The position numbers were made by a program, and so were the translations under genes. DNA of 64,000 nt from Anaerolineae bacterium (GTDB lineage Bacteria > Chloroflexota > Anaerolineae > Promineifilales > Promineifilaceae), in assembly GCA_023954475.1 (NCBI GenBank), contig JAMLHW010000002.1:248001-312000 (forward strand). Reading direction: 5' to 3'. The notes beneath the pieces are model-generated. The model saw only the letters and a program-made list of their open reading frames with translations, did no database searches and was not told the DNA's origin. Shown here in pieces: positions 55,011 to 61,952 of the stretch; positions within the stretch are counted from its first letter, which is position 1, and each line of letters starts with the position of its first letter.

Positions 55011-55694
55011 GTGATTTATCCAACAATCTATAGCATATGTTCCTGTGAAGTGTACGAGACCTTATTGGATCGCGATACTTTAGCAACGAGGACTTTGATG
55101 ACCGAATCAGACTCAGCTTTCTATCAATTGGTTGCGACTTTACTATTAATGTTAGACGAATATGATTTGATTCTCCACGCCGACTTCTGGACTATATACG
55201 AAGAACTTGGTCCCACAGTGGATTCCGAATGGGGTGAGCACGAACACTTGATCGTTCCAGCCAAACTTCAGCCTTATATGGATGGGCTATTTAGAGTGAT
55301 GAGTCGCAAAGGATTAACTGTTCAACTGCCTGATCATCTCGAGCTTGAGAAGAAACTCAAAACGCTACGCAACGCAAATTTCCCTTTTCAAGATTTTCTT
55401 GAAGAATTTGATAGAGTTATCATCGCTCAAGCTGGCAATGATTTAGAAATATGGGCCTTTCTAGGACTTGTATCCAATGCGTCCAGAACGGTTTTCGACT
55501 TGGTTGAACGGAAGATATCTACAGGAACATATACTCTTTCGTCAGACAGCCTTATTGCAACGGTCTGTCTAGGCTACTCACCGCTTGTTTTAAAAGAGCT
55601 TATTAAGAGTTCCGATTTGAGGCTGTATGCTATGGATCAATGGAACACGATTGGCCGAAAGGTAGTAGCTGAACTACTGGAATCTCGGTTCTAG
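55011..55694 (+). CDS. Orphan AT-richer gene, unknown function
   Basis: A 227-aa protein with no recognised domain. It is mostly helical in appearance, with hydrophobic periodicity (FYQLVATLLLMLDEYDLIL, LVLKELIKSSDLRLY). GTG 55011 has AGGA 7 nt upstream and ATG 55098 has GAGGA 5 nt upstream, so the start is uncertain. Base composition here and in the flanks is clearly lower in GC than in the rest of the window, and no copy of the iterated palindrome lies between 53557 and 55962. Both suggest recent acquisition. Confidence 0.65.
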   Translation: MIYPTIYSICSCEVYETLLDRDTLATRTLMTESDSAFYQLVATLLLMLDEYDLILHADFWTIYEELGPTVDSEWGEHEHLIVPAKLQPYMDGLFRVMSRKGLTVQLPDHLELEKKLKTLRNANFPFQDFLEEFDRVIIAQAGNDLEIWAFLGLVSNASRTVFDLVERKISTGTYTLSSDSLIATVCLGYSPLVLKELIKSSDLRLYAMDQWNTIGRKVVAELLESRF

Positions 55695-55886
55695 CCATAT
55701 TTGAAGTGTTGATATCAACTGCAACGTCAACATGCGCGACAACTACAAAACAATTTATCAGACTGGTAAGATTGTTCAGCAGAATCCGAACCTTTTCAAC
55801 AGAAACCAACCGTCGCAATATGGTACAATCCGGCACGTCCAATCCGCACTTTTTGCGGTATTCACGTGAACAACCGGAGCTAATTT

Positions 55887-58800
55887 GTGACCACAGAACT
55901 GCCCGTATTCCGCATCGTCGTCACTCCTCGCGACGCCACACTCGACCACCATAGCATGACAATCGGCCGACAACTCGGCATCGACACCATCGAGTCGATC
56001 CACGCCAGCCGTCTCTACTACCTGCGCGGCAACATCACCCGCGATCAGGCACAAACCATCGCTAACGACCTGCTCGCCGATCCGGTTACCGAAACGGCGT
56101 TGACGCGCAATGAAAAAGTACGCGTCAAACGCGCGTATCGCGGCCACGAAATCGACGTCATGCTGCTGCCTGGCGTCACCGATCCGGCGGCAGAAAACCT
56201 GGTCAAAGCGGCGCACCTGATCGACATTCCGCTCGATGACGCCGCAACTGGTCAACATTTTCATGTTCTAGGGGTGAACCCAGACGGCAAGCTGGATAAG
56301 GATGCAATCGGCCGAATTGCCAACGAAGTTCTATCCAATCCAGTCGTCCAGCAAACCAGCATCGATCAATGGATCGCCCCACCCTTCTTCGACGAACAAC
56401 GTCCCGACGACACTGTCGAAACGATTCTGCTGACCAGTGCCAGTGACGACGAATTGCTCAAAATCAGCCGGGAACGACGCCTTTCACTCGACCAAAACGA
56501 GATGATCGCCATCCGCGCCTACTACCGGCAAGAAGGCCGCGAACCGACCGATGTCGAATTGGAGATGCTGGCGCAGACGTGGAGCGAGCATTGCGTCCAC
56601 AAGACGTTCAAAGCCGACATCACCTACACCGGCCCCGATGGCACGACCGAGACGATCAACGGTCTGCTCAACACCTACATCCGCGCCGCAACCGACAAGA
56701 TCAACCGTCCGTGGGTGCGCTCCGCTTTTGTCGATGACGCCGGCATCGTGCGCTTCAACGACGCATACGACCTCGCGTTCAAGGTCGAAACGCACAATCA
56801 CCCGTCGGCTTTGGAACCATTTGGCGGTGCCAATACCGGCATCGGCGGCGTCATCCGCGACGTGCTCGGCGTCAGCGCCCGCCCGATTGCCAACACCGAC
56901 ATTCTCTGTTTCGGCCGACCCGATTTACCACTCGACCAATTGCCCCACGGCGTCCTGCACCCGACGCGCATTGCCGACGGCGTCGTCCACGGTATCGAGG
57001 ATTACGGCAACAAAATGGGCATCCCGACCGTCAACGGCGCCATCGTCTACCACGACGGCTACACATCCAACCCGCTCGTCTATTGCGGCTGTCTCGGCGT
57101 TTTGCCGCATGGCGCACATCCCAGCAAAGTGCAGCCAGGCGATCTGATCGTCGCCATCGGCGGTCGTGTGGGGCGCGACGGTTTGCGCGGCGCGACGTTT
57201 TCCAGCATGGAAATGGACCAGACGACGAGCGACATCGCCGGCACCGCCGTGCAAATCGGCCATCCGATTATGGAAAAACAGGTGCTCGAAGTGGTCATGC
57301 GCTGTCGCGATGAGCAGTTGTACAATGCCCTGACCGACTGTGGTGCTGGCGGCTTCTCCTCATCGGTGGGCGAATTGGGCGAAGACGTCGGCGCAACGGT
57401 CGAATTGAGCCAGGTATCGCTCAAATATCCAGGCCTGCGCCCGTGGGAAATCTGGCTCAGCGAAGCGCAGGAACGCATGGTATTGTCCGTACCGCCAGAG
57501 AAATTGGCGCGCGTGCAGGAAATTGCGGCGTCGCAGGACGTGGAAGCGACGGTGCTGGGCACGTTTGATCCGACGGGCCACATGACGATCACCTACAAGG
57601 GCGAGACTGTCGGCGATTTGAGCATGGCGTTTCTGCACGATGGCATCCCCACACGGCAGATGACGGCAAAATGGGAACCGCCGACCATTTCGGCCGAACC
57701 CGCCCGCCAACTCCTCCCCACGCAAGACGCCTTGCTGCAACTCCTTGCCCTGCCCACCATCCGCAGCAAAGAAGACGTCGTCCGCCGCTACGACCACGAA
57801 GTTCAGGGCGGCACAGCGGTTAAACCATTCGTCGGCGTCGCTGACAATGGACCGAGCGATGCGGCGGTCATCGTCCCGCAGGAAACGATTGCGGATGTCG
57901 GATATGGGATTTCGGAAAACGACAACTCCGAAATCCGAAATCCAAAATCCGAAATCAAAGGCGTAGCCATCTCGAACGGCATCTGCCCGACCTACGGCGC
58001 AATCGACCCATACGCGATGGCGTGGGCGGCAGTCGACGAAGCGCTGCGCAATCTCGTCGCCGTCGGCGCCAATCCGGATGAAGTCTCGATCCTCGACAAC
58101 TTCTGCTGGGGCAATCCGCAGTTGCCCGACCGGCTGGGGGCGCTCGTGCGCTGTGCGCAGGGCTGCCATGATGCCGCCGTTGCCTACCGCACGCCATTCA
58201 TTTCCGGCAAAGACAGCCTCAACAACGAATACGTCGGCGCAGATGGCGAAAAACACGCCATTCCCGGCACGATTTTGATCTCGGCTATCGGTCTCGTACC
58301 CGACGTTGCCAAGACCGTTACGATGGATTTGAAGCAACCGGGCAACCTGCTCTACATCGTCGGCGAGACACGCGCCGAGCTTGGTGGTAGCCAATACGCC
58401 GTGCTACACGAAGAACAAGGCGGCAAACCACCGCAGCCGTTGACTGCGGGGCTGGCACGCTACCGCGCTGTCCACCGCGCGATCAAGGAAGGGCTGGTCA
58501 CCGCATGCCACGATTTGTCAGAAGGTGGCCTCGGCGTGGCGCTGGCGGAAATGGCATTGGCTGGACGACTTGGTGCGTCGATCGAGTTGGACAAAGTGCC
58601 GGCGAATGTGGCGCACGACGACCTGATTTTGTTCAGTGAGAGCATCGGCCGATTCCTTGTCGAAGTCGCGCCCGAAAACCAGCAACAATTCGAATACAAC
58701 CTCGCTGCCGACAACACAGTGCAAATCGGCACCGTCAACAGTTCCGGTCGCGTCACCGTCACTGGCGTGGACGGCGAGGCGGTGGTCGATGTAGCTGTCG

Positions 58801-59690
58801 CAGAGCTTGAGCAAGCGTGGCGTGGGCACGTGACTGCGGATTTCGGATATGGGATTTCGGAAACAATTGCTCCGCAATCCGAAATCGAACATCCGAAATC
58901 GAACGTCGCTAGGCGGCCAAAGGTCGCCATTCTCCACGCCAACGGCACAAATCGCGACCGGGATGCAGCGCTGGCTTGTGAATTGGCTGGTGGTGCGCCT
59001 GAGATCGTGCACATCAATCAGTTGATCGCCGGTGAGCGCAATTTGCTCGATTATCACATGCTGGTCGTGCCGGGCGGCTTTTCATATGGGGATGACCTGG
59101 GTGCTGGCGTGCTGTTTTCGGCCGAATTGAAGCATCGTTTTGGCGACATGGTACGCACATTTGTAGCTGACGGTCGGCCGACACTGGGCATCTGCAACGG
59201 CTTCCAAACCCTGGTCAAAGCGGGCCTGTTCGAGTTGCCAACGGTGGCAGGACATCGGCCGATTACGCTGACGTACAACGAACGTGGTCAGTTTGAATGC
59301 CGTTGGGTATTGCTCGAGCCAAATCTAGACTCGCCGAGTATCTTCACCAAAGGGCTAACAGAGCCGATCTATTGTCCGGTGGCGCACGGTGAAGGCCGGT
59401 TTATGGTGCAAGATGACGCAACAGCGAGCATGTTACAGCAGCACAATTTGATCGCGTTGACGTATCGGGATGCAAGGGGCAAGGGGCAAGGAGAAAGGGC
59501 TGAGTATCCGGCGAACCCAAATGGGTCCATGCTCGATATTGCAGGGATAACGAACCCGGCAGGCAATGTTTTGGGCTTGATGCCGCATCCGGAAAATCAC
59601 ATTTTTCCGTGGCAGAATCCACAGCGCCATCGTGGCGCAGCTGGCCTGGACGGATTACGGATCTTCACCAACGCTATCAGAAACACGTAG
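55887..59690 (+). CDS. purL: Phosphoribosylformylglycinamidine synthase, PurS-PurL-PurQ-like fusion
   Basis: A 1267-aa enzyme of step 4 in purine synthesis (FGAR to FGAM, ATP and Gln dependent). Residues 1-165 contain two PurS-like repeats (FRIVVTPRDATLDHHS and the AHLIDIP-ending half). The AIRS/PurL part follows: SEHCVHKTF, THNHPSALEPFGGANTGIGGVIRD, GSDTGTSG-like and ISNGICPTYG. A C-terminal class I glutaminase has PGGFSYGDDLGAGVLF, nucleophile Cys about 1103 in LGICNGFQ and the His in AHGEGRF. GTG 55887 has GGAG 8 nt upstream. Two heptamer-repeat insertions lie at about residues 670-690 and 985-1005; the second falls in the linker before the glutaminase. Confidence 0.94.
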   Translation: MTTELPVFRIVVTPRDATLDHHSMTIGRQLGIDTIESIHASRLYYLRGNITRDQAQTIANDLLADPVTETALTRNEKVRVKRAYRGHEIDVMLLPGVTDPAAENLVKAAHLIDIPLDDAATGQHFHVLGVNPDGKLDKDAIGRIANEVLSNPVVQQTSIDQWIAPPFFDEQRPDDTVETILLTSASDDELLKISRERRLSLDQNEMIAIRAYYRQEGREPTDVELEMLAQTWSEHCVHKTFKADITYTGPDGTTETINGLLNTYIRAATDKINRPWVRSAFVDDAGIVRFNDAYDLAFKVETHNHPSALEPFGGANTGIGGVIRDVLGVSARPIANTDILCFGRPDLPLDQLPHGVLHPTRIADGVVHGIEDYGNKMGIPTVNGAIVYHDGYTSNPLVYCGCLGVLPHGAHPSKVQPGDLIVAIGGRVGRDGLRGATFSSMEMDQTTSDIAGTAVQIGHPIMEKQVLEVVMRCRDEQLYNALTDCGAGGFSSSVGELGEDVGATVELSQVSLKYPGLRPWEIWLSEAQERMVLSVPPEKLARVQEIAASQDVEATVLGTFDPTGHMTITYKGETVGDLSMAFLHDGIPTRQMTAKWEPPTISAEPARQLLPTQDALLQLLALPTIRSKEDVVRRYDHEVQGGTAVKPFVGVADNGPSDAAVIVPQETIADVGYGISENDNSEIRNPKSEIKGVAISNGICPTYGAIDPYAMAWAAVDEALRNLVAVGANPDEVSILDNFCWGNPQLPDRLGALVRCAQGCHDAAVAYRTPFISGKDSLNNEYVGADGEKHAIPGTILISAIGLVPDVAKTVTMDLKQPGNLLYIVGETRAELGGSQYAVLHEEQGGKPPQPLTAGLARYRAVHRAIKEGLVTACHDLSEGGLGVALAEMALAGRLGASIELDKVPANVAHDDLILFSESIGRFLVEVAPENQQQFEYNLAADNTVQIGTVNSSGRVTVTGVDGEAVVDVAVAELEQAWRGHVTADFGYGISETIAPQSEIEHPKSNVARRPKVAILHANGTNRDRDAALACELAGGAPEIVHINQLIAGERNLLDYHMLVVPGGFSYGDDLGAGVLFSAELKHRFGDMVRTFVADGRPTLGICNGFQTLVKAGLFELPTVAGHRPITLTYNERGQFECRWVLLEPNLDSPSIFTKGLTEPIYCPVAHGEGRFMVQDDATASMLQQHNLIALTYRDARGKGQGERAEYPANPNGSMLDIAGITNPAGNVLGLMPHPENHIFPWQNPQRHRGAAGLDGLRIFTNAIRNT
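57908..57956. repeat. CGAAATC heptamer array and inverted copy in purL, site 1
   Basis: An inverted GATTTCG at 57908-57914 faces four CGAAATC-type units at 57929-57956 (third unit CAAAATC). It encodes a peptide of EIRNPKSEI type within the second AIRS half. A related stretch recurs at 58.84 kb with a shared 17-nt flank. Confidence 0.75.
58839..58900. repeat. CGAAATC heptamer array and inverted copy in purL, site 2
   Basis: GATTTCG at 58839-58845 and 58853-58859 face CGAAATC at 58880-58886 and 58894-58900. The translated peptide lies in the linker between the PurL body and the glutaminase domain. It shares about 45 bp with site 1 in the order and spacing of motifs. Confidence 0.75.
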
Positions 59691-59707
59691 CGGCTGTCGA
59701 ATACAGG

Positions 59708-59736
59708 TTGAACACACTCACTTTTAGCATTATAAT
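59708..59736 (+). promoter_or_regulatory. Sigma70-type promoter of the toxin-antitoxin operon
   Basis: TTGAAC (59708-59713), 17-nt spacing and TATAAT (59731-59736), 33 nt before the antitoxin ATG. It lies right after the purL stop, so it would drive the pair on its own. Confidence 0.65.
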
Positions 59737-59769
59737 GTCGTGACGCTATGATGTTATGAGGTGTACAAG

Positions 59770-60003
59770 ATGACAACTTTGACCAAAAGAACAACAATCT
59801 ACCTTGATCCTGAATTGCACCGCGCATTACGACTGAAATCGGCCGAAACGAACCGCTCCATTTCCGAATTGATCAACGAACTAGTCAAGATGGAAGTATC
59901 GGCCGATGAAGCCGATCTACGTGCCTTCCGCGAGCGAGTAGACGAGCCAACGATCAGCTATGAAGCGCTGCTGCAGGATTTGAAGGCGCATGGCAAAATA
60001 TGA
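59770..60003 (+). CDS. Ribbon-helix-helix antitoxin of a RelE-type pair
   Basis: A 77-aa protein. The N-terminal RHH region (TTIYLDPELHRALRLKSAETNRSISELINELV, read in parts) is a typical DNA-binding CopG/ParD-like fold; the acidic C-terminal tail (DEADLRAFRERVDEPTISYEALLQDL) is the expected toxin-neutralising part. GAGGTG precedes ATG 59770. It overlaps the toxin start by 14 nt and probably represses its own promoter. Confidence 0.9.
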   Translation: MTTLTKRTTIYLDPELHRALRLKSAETNRSISELINELVKMEVSADEADLRAFRERVDEPTISYEALLQDLKAHGKI

Positions 60004-60247
60004 GATCGTCTTTAAGGCGTCTGTTGCCAAGGATTTGCATTCCATTCCAAACCGCGATGTAGAACGCATTTTATCCCGGATAAGCCAGTTGGCGATTGAT
60101 CCGCGTCCACCGCAATCTATCAAACTGTCCGGCGAAGAAAAGTACCGTCTGCGACAAGGCAGTTACCGCATCCTCTATCAGATTGATGACCTGGTCATCA
60201 CTGTAACCGTTGTCAAAATCGGACATCGCCGCGACGTTTACCGTTGA
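59990..60247 (+). CDS. RelE/ParE-superfamily toxin
   Basis: An 85-aa basic protein of the RelE/ParE fold: KASVAKDLHSIPNRDVERIL, IKLSGEEKYRLRQGSYRILYQID and VVKIGHRRDVYR at the end, with conserved Arg and Lys and the usual final HRRDVY motif. Most members are ribosome-dependent mRNA endonucleases; a minority poison gyrase. It overlaps and follows the antitoxin gene. Confidence 0.92.
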   Translation: MAKYEIVFKASVAKDLHSIPNRDVERILSRISQLAIDPRPPQSIKLSGEEKYRLRQGSYRILYQIDDLVITVTVVKIGHRRDVYR

Positions 60248-60336
60248 CAACAATTGATAGTTGCCCTTGGTCGGAAAAAGGTTAACTTCTAACGCAATCA
60301 TTACTCGATGGCCTTCCAACGCTGTAAAGTTAATGT

Positions 60337-60951
60337 ATGGAAATCAAACAATCTGTTCACCTAGACGTCTGGTCAGATTTTGCCTGACCGTGGTGCTTCC
60401 TCGTAGCCTCCAGTCTGGAGCAGCTCGCCGAAACACACGACTATACTTTGCGCTGGCGCTCGTATGAACTGCGTCCGGCCGGTGCGCCGCCCATGCCTCC
60501 GGAATACAAAGCCAAAATTCTCGCGGGTCGCCCGCGCTTCGAGGCGATGGCAAAGGAGCGCTACGGTGTCTCGATCAATCCGGGACCGTTCGGCTTCAAC
60601 AGCCGCCCTGCTCTGATTGGTGAGAAAATTGCCGAAAGCCAGAGCTTACTGCATGCGTATCACGATGCGGTGATGGCTGCATATTGGCAAAATGCGGTCG
60701 ATATCGGCCGAATCGAAAACCTGGCCGACATTGCTGAATCTGTTGGCATCAACCGCAATGATTTTCTGAATGCACTTTCGGCCGAAACATATGCAAAAGC
60801 CGTCGATCAGGACATTCTCTTTGCCCGCCAAAACGGACTTAACGGCGTCCCAGCACTTGTATTTGAAAATCGCTACCTCGTCTCTGGCGCACAATCGGCT
60901 GCGGCCCTGCGACAAGTCGTTGATGAGATTCTCGCAAATCCTTCAGTATAA
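60337..60951 (+). CDS. frnE: FrnE/DsbA-family oxidoreductase with predicted selenocysteine (UPWC)
   Basis: A DsbA-like thioredoxin-fold protein of 204 aa if the in-frame TGA at 60385-60387 is read as selenocysteine (residue 17). The N-terminus then reads VDVWSDFA-U-PWCF: the FrnE active-site CPWC with its first Cys replaced by Sec, the common UxxC selenoprotein pattern. Downstream, ELRPAGAPPMPPEYKAK, FNSRPALIGEK, FLNALSAETY and GVPALVFENRYLVSGAQ match FrnE and the cis-Pro loop. The ATG is 48 nt upstream of the TGA; there is no strong ribosome site. A conventional gene finder would start inside at 60448 and lose the active site. Alternatives are a nonsense mutation or sequencing error. Confidence 0.78.
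60385..60420 (+). promoter_or_regulatory. Candidate bacterial SECIS element after the in-frame TGA
   Basis: Immediately downstream of the TGA, CTCCA (60408-60412) and TGGAG (60416-60420) form a 5-bp stem around a GTC apical loop. The loop begins with G and lies 25 nt after the TGA, inside the 16-37 nt window of published bacterial SECIS models. An alternative pairing GCTTC/GGAGC is possible. Confidence 0.6.
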
Positions 60952-60963
60952 GGAGTACTGTCA

Positions 60964-61890
60964 ATGCAACCTGAACTAACACAAACTATTGCCAAGTCAC
61001 CGGAAACAATGGTGCGAGCCAACGGCATCAATATCTGCTACGACACGTTTGGCGACCCGACCCATCCACCTATGCTCATGATTCACGGACTGGGCATGCA
61101 GATGATCGGTTGGGACGACGACTTGTGCACAATGCTGGCAGAGCGTGGCTTCTGGGTAATTCGCTTTGACAATCGCGATGTGGGCAAATCGAGCTACTTT
61201 GAAGAAGCACGCATGCCAACGACGATGCAGCTTCTCGGCAAGCAACTATTCAACCGCGACTACACACCACCCTACACGCTCGACGACATGGCCGCCGATG
61301 CCGTTGGCCTGATGGACGTACTCAATATCGATCAAGCTCATATTGTCGGTGCTTCAATGGGTGGCATGATTGCCCAGTTGGTCGCCATTCATTACCCTGA
61401 ACGTGTCCTTTCGCTGACTTCCTGGATGTCCAGCAGTGGTGAACGCGACTTGCCACAACCATCGCTGAGTATACTACTCAAACTGATTAAGCCTGCACCA
61501 CAAGATCGGGCTGGTGCAATTGAAGAAAGCGTTTACTGGGCGCATTTGTTGCAAGGATCACGCTATCCGGTCGACGAAATTCGTGAGCGCGAACGAAGCG
61601 GCGAACGATATGACCGGGCATTTTATCCAATTGGCGTCGGCCGACAATTGGCCGCAGTCGGTGCAGCATGGGGGCGCCGCGAAGCGCTGAAAAGAGTAAC
61701 CGTTCCCGCGCTCGTCATTCACGGCGACGAAGACCCGCTGGTACCGCTGTCGCATGGCCTGGATGTCGAGTTTGCCCTGCCCAATTCACGTTTGCTCATC
61801 TTGCCCGGCGTCGGCCATGTCGGACCACGCGAAACATGGGACGATGTCGTCAGCGCAATTGTGGCGATGGCACAGCAGGTACATTCCTGA
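60964..61890 (+). CDS. Alpha/beta hydrolase
   Basis: A 308-aa serine hydrolase of the epoxide hydrolase/esterase branch. HGLG oxyanion region near residue 42, FDNRDVGKS, nucleophile elbow GASMGGMIAQ, acid in HGDEDPLVP and His in LPGVGHVGP form a complete triad. AAGGAG 8 nt before the start and only 12 nt after frnE, so probably co-transcribed with it. The cap region (about 130-220) is rich in charged residues. Substrate unknown; similarity in style to aromatic-product or lipid hydrolases. Confidence 0.92.
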   Translation: MQPELTQTIAKSPETMVRANGINICYDTFGDPTHPPMLMIHGLGMQMIGWDDDLCTMLAERGFWVIRFDNRDVGKSSYFEEARMPTTMQLLGKQLFNRDYTPPYTLDDMAADAVGLMDVLNIDQAHIVGASMGGMIAQLVAIHYPERVLSLTSWMSSSGERDLPQPSLSILLKLIKPAPQDRAGAIEESVYWAHLLQGSRYPVDEIRERERSGERYDRAFYPIGVGRQLAAVGAAWGRREALKRVTVPALVIHGDEDPLVPLSHGLDVEFALPNSRLLILPGVGHVGPRETWDDVVSAIVAMAQQVHS

Positions 61891-61904
61891 CAACTACTGT
61901 CGTT

Positions 61905-61937
61905 CACGCAAGCTGGTTGCTATCACCAGCTTGCGTG
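61905..61937. terminator. Perfect inverted repeat between convergent genes
   Basis: CACGCAAGCTGGT and ACCAGCTTGCGTG (13 bp) flank a 7-nt loop TGCTATC. It lacks a T-run on the plus strand and on the minus strand, so it may terminate weakly or only form a hairpin. It sits just after the hydrolase stop and 15 nt before the stop of the surface protein. Confidence 0.5.
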
Positions 61938-61952
61938 GCAGCAGTCTGCCGA

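Noticed and set aside
53557-55962. The 2.4-kb gap without a TCGGCCGA copy as proof of an insertion
   Set aside because: With a mean spacing of about 0.6 kb one or two gaps of this size are expected by chance; only the base composition of the inner part argues for transfer.
57360-58394. A 344-codon open frame on the minus strand
   Set aside because: It is antisense to purL and composed of codon-complement residues, including the reverse of the heptamer repeats.
60337-60387. Reading the TGA in frnE as a plain nonsense mutation or sequencing error
   Set aside because: Not excluded, but the stop falls exactly at the redox Cys, the rest of the gene is intact on both sides and a SECIS-like hairpin follows, so selenocysteine is the better reading.
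61905-61937. A classical intrinsic terminator after the hydrolase
   Set aside because: The stem is perfect but there is no T-run on either strand, so I list it only as a low-confidence terminator.
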